This document shows positions 1-10,132 of a stretch of 64,000 nucleotides of DNA, piece by piece. The DNA is from Forficula auricularia (taxonomy: Eukaryota > Arthropoda > Insecta > Dermaptera > Forficulidae), in assembly GCA_024734495.1 (NCBI GenBank), contig JALMQS010000841.1, forward strand, positions 5,893,697-5,957,696. The letters run 5' to 3'. The notes under the pieces are model-generated. The model did not search any database, was not told the origin of the DNA, and saw only the letters and a list, made by a program, of their open reading frames with translations. A program made the position numbers and the translations under genes. Position 1 is the stretch's first letter. Each line of letters begins with the position of its first letter.

Positions 1-187
1 TTATTTTATACCTTTTAGTGTATTTTATTTGATTTTTAAGATATTATTATTTTATTTGTTGTATTTAAATTTTTGAAGTCGGTTTTATTTTTGTTTATAA
101 AAATTATTTTTATTTTCTCTTTTTAGTGATGTTATTAATAGTGACTTAATATAATACCTTGCATGCATCTCGTAAGAGAAGAGAAAA
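1..187. other. AT-rich DNA, nothing identified
   Basis: Low-complexity AT-rich sequence without an open frame of note. A short stretch near 76 (ttttgaagtcggtt) recurs at 4113-4126, so at least one repeat end is probably present. Confidence 0.5.
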
Positions 188-218
188 TGGGGTCGCGACC
201 CAAAAAGTTTAAGAAGCG
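188..218. repeat. hAT-like element tip fragment
   Basis: The palindromic gggtcgcgaccc followed by aaaaagtttaagaagcgc resembles the end of the hAT-type MITE at 57228-57618, which has gtcgcgg followed by aaaaaggttaagaacc. Only one end is recognisable, so this is a worn or truncated copy. Confidence 0.35.
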
Positions 219-774
219 CTTGATTAGTCTAAACTTAGACAGGATTGATTTAGGACCAATTTTTAAAAATATTATTCGAATACTCTTCAATTTTTTTCAA
301 AATTGCTCTAATACTAGATATTGATGAAAAATTGATCATAGATAGGGCTAAAAGACATTGTAGTGCTTGTTAAACAAATTTTTTTATCAAATTATCTAAA
401 CAAATTTCCGAAAAATGCAAAAGAAATCACGAAAATTGTCATATATAAGTCTGATTTGCCATAGCTAATTTTTATCTCGTGTCAGAAGGCTTGTATGCAC
501 TCCCACAGGAAATTAAATCCAAATTAAAACAATCCGGGCCAATTGGATACCCTATTAGGTGGACCCATCTAACATTTGCCATGTTTCTTACTTATTTTTA
601 AAATTAAAATCACTTGACCACGAAATTTTACAAATGAAAATTAAATCTTTGAGTGAAATACTTAGCACGAGTTTACCCAGCCAATTGACCCGAATTGCTT
701 TATTTGACACTTGAATTCAATTCCCAGGAAAATGAACACAATTCCTCCTACATGTAATAAAATTTATCTATGCT
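219..774. other. AT-rich DNA, nothing identified
   Basis: No convincing open frame, structured repeat or RNA gene is visible here. Confidence 0.5.
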
Positions 775-865
775 ATGATAGCTCAGATTTAGTAAATGAT
801 ATTCTTTCATGATTTCTTTAGAAATTTAAACCTACTATTATAGGCAATTTTAACTTTTATATTAA
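775..865 (+). repeat. Dispersed repeat, copy 1
   Basis: This stretch (gctcagatttagtaaatgat and the following 70 bases) is repeated with few changes at 22407-22490. In this copy the similarity stops where the Helitron at 867 begins, consistent with Helitron insertion into or beside the repeat. Confidence 0.6.
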
Positions 866-866
866 A

Positions 867-1380
867 CTAGCTTACGCCCGGGCCTTCGGCCCGGCGTCAC
901 CTACCTGGCAGGAAGTGTCTCGTTTTATGGTTATAATTTATGTAGATAATAGCTGACCCGACCACGCGTTGCTGTGACTAACTCTTATGCTTCACGCCTA
1001 AACCACTGGACGTATCCAAACTATATTTGCAACATATGTCCGTTTGGTGCTCCGATTGGTATATCTAAATTTTGGGCCAGGTTTATAATTAGTGTTCCCT
1101 TAACCAAAAATTAATATTGACAGTTGAAAGATTTCTAAAAAGCTATAATCGGCCAACTTGTTTGTTTGATTTTATCCCCCAGAGAGGCGCTGGCGTTGTT
1201 TCATCGAAAAAATATTTTTTACATGCCACAGGTGTAATATATATAAAAAACACTATTTATAAAAACACTCGTGTATTTGAATGGAATGTTGTGTGAAAAT
1301 TTCAAAGAAATCCGTGAAGAACTTTCGGAGATCCTTCAACGTATCACTTAAGCATTACAGTACATTTTTATTTATATAGA
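867..1380 (-). mobile_element. Non-autonomous Helitron-like element
   Basis: Read on the minus strand it starts with TCTATATAAATAAAAATG, ends with a perfect hairpin (cgggcc, loop gaa, ggcccg; 879-893) about 8 bases before CTAG, and is flanked by A on the left and T on the right. These are the known Helitron hallmarks: 5' TC, 3' hairpin, CTRR end and insertion between A and T. At 514 bp it has no coding capacity and would need a Rep/helicase supplied elsewhere. The same 5' sequence occurs at 52809-52826. Confidence 0.65.
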
Positions 1381-2946
1381 TTTTGCAAAACTGAAAATAC
1401 TTGATAAAACATTGTCCACTGTACAAATTTTTATTATTATAAATTAAAATATAATATAATAAATAGGTATCTTTAAAAAAAATTGAAATTCGACCTTTGT
1501 TGGGGACCACTTTATTATTAATTCGCTTATTAATACTAACTTAAGGTGGTAGGTTTGCAATAAAGTTAATTTCAAATAAAGATGATTATTTCCATTGTAA
1601 TTGGTAGTAATTAAATTAAAACCATAAGAAGTTCTCGGTGTAAGTGGAATATAAATGGGATCTCGAGAGAAAAGAAGACTTTTTGAAGATGTGGGTCTGT
1701 ATGACGTTCAGGTGAGGAATGATCGGCATTGGCGCAAGGTGCTTTTCCGCAGTTAAACGTCGTTGTCTGAAGAAAAAGTCCTGGATTTAGTATGTCTGGC
1801 ACGTGCAGCGTGCTCGCGGCATCTTGTCCTCTCTTTCTCTGTCATAACCAACGTGGTGTTATTATCATAACGACACTGCGCACGCGCGCGCGCGGGGAAA
1901 AAACCTAACCTAAAACGGGTAATATTTTCTAAATGATCATATTTAATAGGGTTAAAGGACCTGCGAGTGAGCGACAGAGATGGACGGATGGGGAAAGGAG
2001 CGAGAGAGGGAGATGGAATGTCCTTCAAAGCCGGTACCACCGGGACAGGTAGCCAGCCAGCTACGGAAAGGCTACATTTACGTAGAATGCAAGTGAATCC
2101 AATGAATATTATTACAAACATCAAACAATATAAGACATTGGACACTTTACATTTTATAACAAAGCGAGTGGTTTATTTTATGACAAGACGTACATTCGCG
2201 ATTATTTATTAAAATATATTACAACTGGAATTCAAGATTGACATTTTTTTATGTACATTTTGTACGAAACAGTATACAATAAATATATATGACAACCAAA
2301 TGGAATTCAAACCGAGCGATAAAGAGAGGTTCTGTTTAATAGGCGTTTGGAATTGGATTGAACATTGTAACGACACCTTGCACAGAGAATAACAGTAAAC
2401 AGTTTTTTCCCAAATTTGAAAATTTATAAAAAAGATCTCCACTTTTTCTTAAGCATCTTTTATGAACTTTTTACTTGTGAGTGAGTGGAAGTGTTGCAAT
2501 CACAATTTGAATTTTTGAATGTCTTGAATGTTACAAGCTTATAGGGTAGGTAGAGTCTTGTATGTTATAATGGTAGATGTCTCAAAAGCAATACACCATG
2601 AATAATTAAACCTGAGAATTTAAAATGATTTTCGTTGAGTGTTCTCTTGAAATCACCCTTCTTTTTCAAGTATTTTTGTGACTTTCTCAAAAAGGGCTCT
2701 GACGATATTTTTTTAAATTTTCAATATCATAAAACGTATGTAATTTAATGTCCATATATAATTTTATAAAATTCGTATGTCCGCAAGACCCATTTATTTC
2801 AGGTGTTTTTAAATATATTTTTCGCTTTCCTGAAAATGACTTCAAAAATATTTTTTTTTCAAATATTCGACAAAAAGACAGATACAAAACCTAAAAATAA
2901 ATTTTTAAAATTATTCTGATTCACGTTTGTATGAATTATATGATAG
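1381..2946. other. Unassigned DNA with a GC-richer core
   Basis: AT-rich except for about 1620-2110, which is more GC-rich and contains an alternating CG run near 1873-1896. The short open frames on both strands overlap each other and resemble no family I know. A regulatory island or an old exon cannot be excluded. Confidence 0.35.
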
Positions 2947-3015
2947 ATTTGAGTGGAGGCGAGTGGTTGCGTCAAACCAGTCTTAGGACTGTATGCGCAA
3001 TGATTATGATTGTAT
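2947..3015 (+). repeat. LINE 3' end fragment (family of 48358-51570)
   Basis: Matches the last coding bases and 3' tail of the LINE ending near 51570: both contain caaaccagtcttaggactgt followed by a short run based on atgat. Only about 70 bases remain, as expected from strong 5' truncation. Confidence 0.7.
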
Positions 3016-3071
3016 GATTTCTCCAAGCATGTTTTTTATAGCAAATCTCCGAATCCATCATCATCGAGTAA

Positions 3072-3130
3072 CAATCATAAGACTGGTTTGACGCTACCTG
3101 TCTCCACTCGACTTTATCCCATGTCGACAT
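3072..3130 (-). repeat. Inverted LINE 3' end fragment
   Basis: The minus strand carries the same LINE 3' end as 2947-3015. In the open frame it encodes DKVEWRQVASNQS, close to DRVEWRRIVASNQS at the end of the LINE near 51540. The two fragments face each other tail to tail with about 56 bases between. Confidence 0.65.
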
Positions 3131-3174
3131 CTTCACTTCTATAAAAAACCCAAATCTTATATCCCTTAAGAGGC

Positions 3175-3290
3175 GGTCCATAAATTACGTCACATGAATT
3201 TCAAAATTTTTAGACTCCCTTCTCCCCTTGTGTCACATTCTGTCAAATTTTCATTGAGCCCTCCTGTAGTGACGTCAGACTATCACTTGT
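3175..3290. repeat. Probable DNA-transposon terminal region
   Basis: The motif ggtccataaattacgtcaca, followed by pyrimidine-rich sequence and a second gtgacgtcaga about 100 bases on, resembles terminal sequences of insect DNA transposons as I recall them. No partner end or TSD was found, so the class is left open. Confidence 0.35.
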
Positions 3291-3780
3291 ATACCCTATT
3301 AATTTAAAAATTGTAGAAATTCAAGTGTTTTTACTAAAAATTGCTTGCTTACAATTTTTGCCCTAAATTTATTTTATCAACATTTTCAGGTTGGAATAAT
3401 AATAACTTGAAATATAAAAATTTGAAAATGATAATAAAATTCAATCCATAAATATAGAAATTCTCTGGATGAATGTTTTAAGATTTTTTATAAAATATTT
3501 TATTTATTGTAATTTCGATTATTTTGTCATAAGAATTGAATATTTACGTTATTTCGTCATTGATCATATCTTCAGAACTTGATCAAATTAATATGGTACC
3601 ACCACTAAGGTACTCTCTTTCCAATAAAAAAAAATCATTAAAATCGGTTCATAAACAAAGAAGTTATGCCTAAACAAACATCAAAAAAGGTCCAATACCA
3701 ATGAAAAAAAACGGGACCAATCGGAAACTAGACTAAACCCAATACAAAAAAATCATCAAAATCGGTTCACAATTGAATAG
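3291..3780. other. AT-rich repeat-like DNA
   Basis: Contains phrases typical of repeats, such as atcattaaaatcggttca repeated with changes near 3632 and 3750. No gene is visible. Confidence 0.4.
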
Positions 3781-4031
3781 GTGAGTTGAAAAAAGGTACA
3801 CATTCCAAGCGCATAAACTTTCGGAAAAACTAATAAAAAAAAACTGATTTTAAAAAACAATTATGTTTTAAAATAATTTGTTTATATGTGCAATTTTGTT
3901 TGCCACACTGAGATCTACAAATTTGCCATTGGCAACTTTTTGTAAAAAAATTATTTTCAAAAATCAGTTTTTTTTTTTTAGTTTTTCCGAAAGTTTATGC
4001 GCTTGGAATGTGTGTACCTTTTTCAACTCAC
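3781..4031. repeat. Inverted repeat, about 70-bp arms
   Basis: The arm at 3781-3850 (gtgagttgaaaaaaggtaca onward) is the reverse complement of 3957-4031 with few differences; about 106 bases lie between. The DNA or a transcript could fold into one long hairpin. It is probably the core of a repeat whose edge at 4113-4126 (ttttgaagtcggtt) is also seen near 76. Confidence 0.8.
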
Positions 4032-4569
4032 CGATTCAATTGGCAAAGATATGAGGTAACATAGACGCAAAAAAAAAAAAAATCAGTCGAATTGAGTACC
4101 TCCTCCTTTTTTGAAGTCGGTTAAAAATAGCGTCTGGACCTAGAAAACCAAGCTTGTAGGCAGCAGCTTTAGTAGGAGATGTGATTTGGTCATTCCAAGA
4201 AAGGTCAGAACCCAGAGTGACATTAAAATCTAAGTCCAGTGAGTTAGAATCGAATGATATATCCCTGGAAGGTTTCTATTGACGCGCCTAGAGATTAGAC
4301 AACTTGCGATGACTTATCCTCTGAACTCTTTTATTCCTCAGATTATTCCACAATGTTCTCTTTTTCATTTGTAATTCTATCCAAGCTGATTTCAGCAAGC
4401 ATAATTCAACTGTCTTTCGATTGAAATGTTCACACTCGCATGGACCAGGTGGAAATATTCTAATCTGTTGTGAAACACAGTTCATTCCAGGGAGTGTGAA
4501 CATTTCATTTGAATTACACTCTGCATGGAATCAGCGGTTCTCACGAGTGGTAGACGCTATATATCTACA
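4032..4569. other. Unassigned, partly repeat-derived DNA
   Basis: Lies between the 3.8-kb hairpin and the 4.6-kb palindrome. The minus-strand open frame at 4288-4503 (71 codons) has no recognisable features. Confidence 0.4.
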
Positions 4570-4684
4570 CCAATAAATATTCACAAAGAGAAACAAAGAG
4601 GTTGTTCTCTGCTTGATGCAAATAAACATACACACATATATATCGAGATGATATATCTGTTATATATATTATTTATTTGTTTGA

Positions 4685-4719
4685 GACTATAGTTTCGAAG
4701 ACTTGGTCTTCATCATCAG
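4685..4719 (-). ncRNA. Hammerhead-like ribozyme core, left arm
   Basis: On the minus strand: CTGATGA, a stem (gaagac, loop caa, gtcttc), then GAAA, C-TATA-G and TC. This fits the consensus CUGANGA, helix II, GAAA, very short helix III, NUH. One extra base separates the first core from helix II, and helix I pairs over only about 2 bp, so activity is uncertain. Confidence 0.45.
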
Positions 4720-5001
4720 TCTTTTTTAATTATAAATGTTTGTTTTTCATGGAGTCAATATCGTATGGATATTGAAAATTTGGTGTTCCTTCCTACACTG
4801 GTGGTCAGCTTAGAACAAATAAAGACATTATTTTGGTTCACATTCAAATATAACAATATGTTTCCCATTCTCATTTGAATGTGAACCAAAAGAATGTCTT
4901 TATTGGTTCTAAGCTGACCACCAGTGAGGAAGGAACACCAAATTTTCAATATCCATACGATATTGACTCCATGAAAAACAAACATTTATAATTAAAAAAG
5001 A

Positions 5002-5036
5002 CTGATGATGAAGACCAAGTCTTCGAAACTATAGTC
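5002..5036 (+). ncRNA. Hammerhead-like ribozyme core, right arm
   Basis: Mirror of the core at 4685-4719, identical in its conserved boxes (CTGATGA, gaagac/gtcttc stem, GAAAC, GTC). Predicted cleavage would follow the GTC near 5036. Short-helix-III hammerheads are known from Penelope-like elements and often need dimerisation, which the palindrome could favour. Confidence 0.45.
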
Positions 5037-5193
5037 TCAAACATAAATAATATATATACAGATATATCATCTAGATATATTTGTGTGTATGTTTATTTGC
5101 ATCAGGCAGAGGACAACCTCTTTGTTTCTCTTTGTGAATCAACAACTCTGCTACTCTCGGCAAAACAAAAACTTTTTCAATCCAATAAATATT

Positions 5194-5518
5194 ATTTAAT
5201 AATTAATAAATACTAATTCCTTAAAACAGTGAGTGTTTTTTTAAAATTCAATACTAAGAATTCGCGGAGTTATTTTACCTTCAACTTTATTCATCTGTAA
5301 AAGTATAGATACCATGTACCGATAAAAATAATCTCCCCAAGTTTCTTGAAATTTCAATATAAATATTTTGCCTAGTTAACATTTTTTAATACTTTCCTTT
5401 TAAAAGTCCAAGGAATGTACAGGGAGGGGTATAAAAAAATAAATCATTTTGTATAAAATGTATGTTGGTGTTGTAGTTGTTGTCGGCTGTTGTCATTGAT
5501 TTGTCATCATTCTTTGCA
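5194..5518. other. AT-rich DNA, nothing identified
   Basis: No repeat or coding signal recognised. The sequence becomes more complex after about 5455. Confidence 0.4.
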
Positions 5519-5770
5519 ATGCTGCTTTTGCACACATTCCTCTTTTTTTCGGTATCTTTCTCACACGGCTGCGCCTTAACAGAAACTAACTCTGCGAGAA
5601 AAGAAGACGGCCGTCCCCACATTTTATTCCGTGTGGAGAAATTTCAATATGGAAATATCATCCATAAGACAAATACCGCAAAGCAGAGAGTCAGTTCAGA
5701 TGTTATCGAAATTGAAGGAAAGAGAGAGGAACTCGTTTTCGGCTCGCGCTCAGATCTGCGTTTATCATAA
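5519..5770 (+). CDS. Possible small secreted protein (weak)
   Basis: From the first ATG the frame encodes 83 residues. The first about 19 are strongly hydrophobic (MLLLHTFLFFSVSFSHGCA) and look like a signal peptide with a plausible cleavage site after GCA. The rest is polar and ends in a basic stretch. The local sequence is less AT-rich than its surroundings. No family is recognised, no splice partner was found, and a frame this short can occur by chance. The opposite strand is also open over part of it. Confidence 0.2.
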   Translation: MLLLHTFLFFSVSFSHGCALTETNSARKEDGRPHILFRVEKFQYGNIIHKTNTAKQRVSSDVIEIEGKREELVFGSRSDLRLS

Positions 5771-6099
5771 AAATGGAATAAAAAAAAAGTCGACAGCACA
5801 AGGGACACGTCCATCTTCTATATCCCATCTCGAAGTCGTATTTTTTTTTTTTTTAATATTTTAATAAACGATACAATAAAATGTATCTAAAACACAAGAG
5901 GAACTTCGTGAATTTGGATAAGGATAGAATTACCATATTTTTTTCTCAGCTTGTGACAATTTCTGGAGTTTGTTCGAAAAATACTACTATTTTAGAAAAT
6001 ACAAATATATTTTCTTTGAAAAAAAAATACTATTTCTGCCTATTGTGAGTGCCTTCTGTGCGATTTTAGAAAGAGAGAAGTATATTATATTCAGTAAAG
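5771..6099. other. AT-rich DNA, nothing identified
   Basis: Includes a poly-T run near 5840-5854. No gene or structured repeat recognised. Confidence 0.45.
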
Positions 6100-6481
6100 A
6101 TAAAAGTAAATTACTTTGCAAAGAAATTTTCTCTGGAGAGAGACGGATTGGTAGAAATTTTAATTGAATGTAATGGAAGGCAGCCCAGGGGTAATGAGGA
6201 AAGATAAAATTAACACATATCAAATAAGGTGTAATTTATTGGAATCCTTCCTCCTTTCCTTTCAAACCGACGTTTCGGAGGATTTTTTCTTCCTTCTTCA
6301 GGGTTTGTTTCATTCATTGACCCTTCAAAACCCTGAAGAAGGAGGGAAATCCTTCGAAACGCCGGTTTGAAAGGAAAGGAGGAAGGATTCCAATAAATTA
6401 CACCTTATTTGATATGTGTTAATTTTTTCTTTCCTCACTACCCCTGGGCTACCTTCCATTACATTCAAAATAAAAGTAAAT
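6100..6481 (-). mobile_element. Palindromic Penelope-like derivative with TSD (family 2)
   Basis: Arms of about 140 bases (6167-6310 and 6325-6468) are near-perfect reverse complements around a spacer of about 12 bases. A tail of about 55 bases (6112-6166) is present only on the left, so the element reads on the minus strand. A 12-bp direct repeat, ataaaagtaaat, lies at 6100-6111 and 6470-6481. Each arm contains ctgaagaagga and gaaacg(c/t)cggt flanking a stem, a layout common at Penelope-like element ends. The arm sequence differs from family 1 but the architecture is the same. Confidence 0.75.
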
Positions 6482-7058
6482 AAATATGTTATGCGATATT
6501 AATTTACTATGAGTTAGGTTTTTCTAGGTCACTTGCATTTCACCTTGCACCAACACCACAATCTCTATTAAATATTATATTCAGTATTTATGATTAAAAA
6601 TTCAATTATATTCTGTACTTATGATTTACAAAAGCTAAGTATTACTTGTAATAAAGTGATTAACAAAAATCAAGAATTGAGTAGTAATAATTTTTATTGC
6701 CCATAAATGAACATAAGTTTATTATTAAAAAGTTATTAATATTTGGCACTAGCGTGACTTTTCTTAAAAATTCTTGACGTCGAAAAATTCATTTCCACTT
6801 AGGTCCCAATTAGTTTTGCCGAGGCGCCTCATAAAGCAGAAAATACAAAAGACTGAAACATTTAGAGTACAATTGGCAATTTTTTAAATAAGATACATTA
6901 TTTCCTAATGACTTTAGTCAAGTGAGAAAAAATAAATTTATTTTGTAAGGAAAAATCTCTAAATATAAAGTTAATTTTTCATACGAGTTTATAAGTGTGT
7001 ATTAGAGACGAATATCGATATTAAAATTTCCGGTAAAATATCTATATTGAAAATAAAG
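6482..7058. other. AT-rich DNA, nothing identified
   Basis: No open frame longer than background and no repeat partner seen. Confidence 0.5.
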
Positions 7059-7495
7059 GGTCTTTCAAAAGTCGTGTCTAGATGTTTGTAGTAAATAATT
7101 TCTGAACGCTACCTTCTTTTTATTTCATCTTTGAAATTTGTGAAGTGGACACATGTACAATTTTAACGATGGATAGTTACACGCTAGAACAACGCATTAA
7201 AGTTATTAAAGTTACATTGAGCTCTATTGCGGTCTAAGTTTCAAGGACGATTAATTTCACGTAATGGTGACTAAAATCGTGCGATTTAACCCTATTAGAT
7301 TACTTCCTTTGGGGTTTTTGAAAAGTAAAGTCTATGTGAATAAGCCAACAACAATTGTACAGCTGAAAAACAACATTCGGGTCGAAATTGATAAACTTGA
7401 TACTGAAATGTGTGAACCCGTCCTTCAAAATTTAGGTGTTCGTATGAGAGTCTGTTTTTTTTAAACATCTAGACTTGCTCTTGGTGGACGTTTAA
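7059..7495 (+). pseudogene. Internally deleted Tc1/mariner-type transposase
   Basis: An N-terminal piece starts at 7169 (MDSYTLEQRIKVIKV) and soon meets a stop. A C-terminal piece at about 7280-7464 encodes FLKSKVYVNKPTTIVQLKNN and IDKLDTEMCEPVLQN. Both resemble the start and end of the DDE transposases of insect mariner-like elements. The central catalytic region is missing and the C-terminal part is frameshifted just before FLKSK, where CDLTP and DYFLWG lie in other frames. Matching ends (gtctagatgttt near 7078 and its complement near 7466) indicate terminal inverted repeats. It cannot be active. Confidence 0.75.
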
Positions 7496-7552
7496 ATGAT
7501 GTTATTTTTCACATATAATTATTGTTAAGATCCATATTTTTATAAAAGAATA
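7496..7552. other. Short AT-rich spacer
   Basis: Separates the mariner relic from the inverted repeat array. Confidence 0.4.
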
Positions 7553-8960
7553 AAACTGCAACGGATCGTTGCTAAACTTTATCCAAATTCATTTGAAATA
7601 TTAATATGTTTGTTCCTTTATTATTAATCAGATATCACTTGCAATTTGTAGTTCATATTGACATTAATTCAAAAATAATTCTCATTTAAGAGTCGAGGAA
7701 TAACCATTCCACATTGGATTTTTGACATTTCGGTTATTATTGTAACCATTGCTGAAGACATAGAGGAATCGACTTAAAATCAAAAATAGCCATCGATTCT
7801 CATCTAATACTTGAGGAATAACAATTCTACATTAGTTTTTGACGTTTCGATTATTATTGGTAACCATTGCTGAAGACATGGAGGAATCGACTTAAAATCA
7901 AAAATAACGATCGATTCTCATCTAATACTAGAGGAATAACCTTATTGCATTCAATTTTTGATGTTTGACCATTAATGGCAACCTCTATTGAACGTGGAAG
8001 AATCGACTTAAAATCAAAAAGACTAAATTCTTTTATGGCAAACAACTCAAACTTGAGTTGTTTACCAAAAAAGAATTTAGTCTTTTTGATTTTAAGTCGA
8101 TTCTTCCACGTTTTCAATAGAGGTTGCCATTAATGGTCAAAACATCAAAAATGGAATGCAATAAGGTTATTCCTCTAGTATTAGATAAGAATCGATCGTT
8201 ATTTTTGATTTTATGTCGATTCCTCCATGTCTTCAGCAATGGTTACCAATAATAATCGAAACGTCAAAAACCTAATGTAGAATTGTTATTCCTCAAGTAT
8301 TAGATGAGAATCGATGTCTATTTTTTATTTTAAGTCGATTCCTCCATGTCTTCAGCAATGGTTACCAATAAAAACCGAAATGTCAAAAATCCAATATAGA
8401 ATGGTTATTCCTCAAGTACTAGATGAGAATCAATCGCTATTTTTGGTTTAAAGTCGATTTCTCTATGTCTTCAGCAATGGTTACTAATAAAAACCGAAAC
8501 GTCAAAAATCCAATATAGAATGATTATTCCTCAAGTACTAGATGAGAATCAATCGCTATTTTTGGTTTAAAGTCGATTTCTCTATGTCTTCAGCAATGGT
8601 TACTAATAAAACCGAAACGTCAAAAATCCAATATAGAATGATTATTCCTCAAGTACTAGATGAGAATCAATCGCTATTTTTGGTTTAAAGTCGATTTCTC
8701 ATGTCTTCAGCAATGGTTACTAATATAACCGAAACGTCAGAAATCCAATATAGTCATAACTCAAGTACTACTGAATCAATCCTATTTTTGATTTAAAGTT
8801 GATTCTCTACGTCTTCGGTCAATGTTACTAGATGAACCGAACGTCAGGATTCGAACTCGGATCTTATTGGTTAGCTGGCTGACATCAATCGCACTTTGGC
8901 CTACTCGATCTCTCTGTCTTCAGCAAAGGTAACGGATAAGAAAACAACGCAGTTGCTATG
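7553..8960. repeat. Inverted array of about 120-bp repeats
   Basis: Three units point one way at about 7690-8046 and about seven point the other way at 8049-8900, around a perfect palindromic centre (acaactcaaacttgagttgt). The unit includes cttcagcaatggttac, cgaaacgtcaaaaa and gttattcctcaagta. Units between about 8400 and 8690 are almost identical at 117-119 bp spacing, so this part expanded recently; later units decay. The left edge (7553-7660) and the first units reappear in opposite orientation at 51828-52222, where three units end in the same flank. The flank ends in a hairpin (gcaacgatccgttgc) also found at 52395 and 55690. Probably derived from a Penelope-like terminal repeat. Confidence 0.8.
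8842..8908 (-). other. tRNA-like box B sequence
   Basis: The minus strand carries gagttcgaatcctga, a good polymerase III box B, about 45 bases after taggccaaagtgcg, a weak box A. The T arm does not pair well, so this is not a functional tRNA. A SINE head fused to the array is more likely. Confidence 0.3.
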
Positions 8961-9092
8961 GTTACTCATAAAAATTCCTCCCAAATTTTTAGCATTTCAC
9001 AGAGAGAAGCCTATCCATTCTTACTTAAGCAAGGCTAAATGAGCTATATTAAAACTTTCAAATGAATAAATTTTAAAGAATTTAAAAATTAA
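8961..9092. other. AT-rich spacer
   Basis: Nothing recognised. Confidence 0.4.
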
Positions 9093-9668
9093 AAAAAGTA
9101 CCATCTTACTCTAGAGTAAAGTACTTTAAAATATAATTTTACTAAAAACTTTATTTAACCTTTTTTGTGGTCCCCAAGGTACTTAATTAGGATATTAAAT
9201 TTCATCAAAATTGGTTAAGTCATTTTCAAGATATTTAGAAAAACTAAAAAAAGTACTGAAATAAAGTACTAATGTTTGTGGGCCGATATGTACCAAAAAC
9301 TAATCAGCGCTTCATTTTGTTAAACTAATGGTAGGTTTTCAATTTCATTTCAATCGGTGTAACGGTGTGGAAAAAATCGTGGGCCAAAAAAACGATAACA
9401 TACATCCATCCATCCATCCATCCATCCATCATCATCCATCCGCACGCACTAAATGAAAAAATCGCACTTTTTAGCCTCTCGACGAGACCCCTTGTAATTT
9501 TTGGCAAAACCGTCACGTGCTAAAATTCAACCTAATTGAATACTACAATTTGTGACTTTAATTGAGTCCATGGGTTCCGTAGTCTTTACCTGAGGACCCT
9601 TTGAAGCCACGCTTGCCCCGAGAGCGATTACAATACTTTACCCATGCTTTGCATTGGATAAAGTAAAA
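9093..9668 (-). repeat. Dispersed repeat J, copy 1
   Basis: About 575 bases that recur in opposite orientation at 54936-55497. The edges are agtactatcttactctag and ctttgcattggataaagta. It includes a catc microsatellite (9402-9438) that appears as ggat repeats in the other copy. A partial third copy lies at about 52277-52390. No coding sequence; probably a non-autonomous transposon. Confidence 0.8.
9402..9438. repeat. (CATC)n microsatellite
   Basis: About nine near-perfect catc units inside repeat J. Confidence 0.9.
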
Positions 9669-9851
9669 CATCAGAAAAATCAAAGTATTTACATTTTTTA
9701 TTTTTAAAAAAATTATCTAAACGCGTCTTTTAAAAGTTGAGAATATCAAAAATAATTAATAAAAGTATTTTTTAGTTTTTTTAAAATTTAAATTCACTTT
9801 AAACTATAATTTCGTCAAAAATTAGCTTTACTAAAAATTTATAAGCAGAAT

Positions 9852-9935
9852 CAAAGATCTCTTAGATATGTTTTTTGCATGTGAGAACTGAGAAGGGATC
9901 ACCTGCTTAGTAGTCGAAACCAAGTTAAGGCCGTT
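9852..9935 (-). repeat. SINE-like family S2, copy 1
   Basis: On the minus strand a worn box B (ggtttcgac) is followed by gtgatcccttct, then acatatctaagagatcttt. The same order of motifs occurs at 10163-10240, 17036-17145 and 21732-21850, which supports a tRNA-derived SINE family. Confidence 0.5.
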
Positions 9936-10132
9936 GCACACGAGGCTTGTTTTAATAATATTTTGTCTACTTTCTGTTAGCAGATGGCTTCCCAGGACCA
10001 AGCCGGGAAATAGAACATGTCCTATCTTTTAAATCAAGCAAGCTAGACAGAAAGACAGCCAGCAGTGACGTCATTTCGATCCCGTCAGGTCACCAAATTG
10101 CAAACAGAGAGCTCACATCCAAAAAACAAGCA
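9936..10132. other. Unassigned
   Basis: More GC-rich than its surroundings, without a long open frame or a repeat partner. Confidence 0.35.

Larger units (their letters stand above)
4570..5193 (+). mobile_element. Palindromic Penelope-like derivative with TSD (family 1)
   Basis: Two arms of roughly 260-275 bases (from 4582 and to about 5140) are near-perfect reverse complements around a spacer of about 40 bases. A one-sided tail (about 5140-5181, containing ctgctactctcggcaaaa) follows only the right arm. The unit is flanked by a perfect 12-bp direct repeat, ccaataaatatt, at 4570-4581 and 5182-5193. Each arm carries a hammerhead-like core. The arms recur in part near 11350 and 19170, and the tail motif at 21545, 35950 and 59205. 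Assignment to Penelope-like elements is inferred from the ribozyme-like core and tail. Confidence 0.8.

Noticed and set aside
6230..6420. A full hammerhead ribozyme in the 6.1-kb palindrome
   Set aside because: CTGAAGA, a stem and GAAAC are present but no short helix III with a NUH site follows; left as a motif resemblance.
7690..8900. CRISPR-like periodic repeats
   Set aside because: Units are 117-120 bp without short repeats and unique spacers, and the array is inverted around a palindrome; it is eukaryotic satellite-like DNA.
8842..8908. A tRNA gene
   Set aside because: Box B is good but the T arm and acceptor stem do not pair; kept only as a tRNA-like fragment.
9402..9438. The catc run as a functional repeat array
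   Set aside because: Ordinary microsatellite inside repeat J; the other copy has only a short, changed run.
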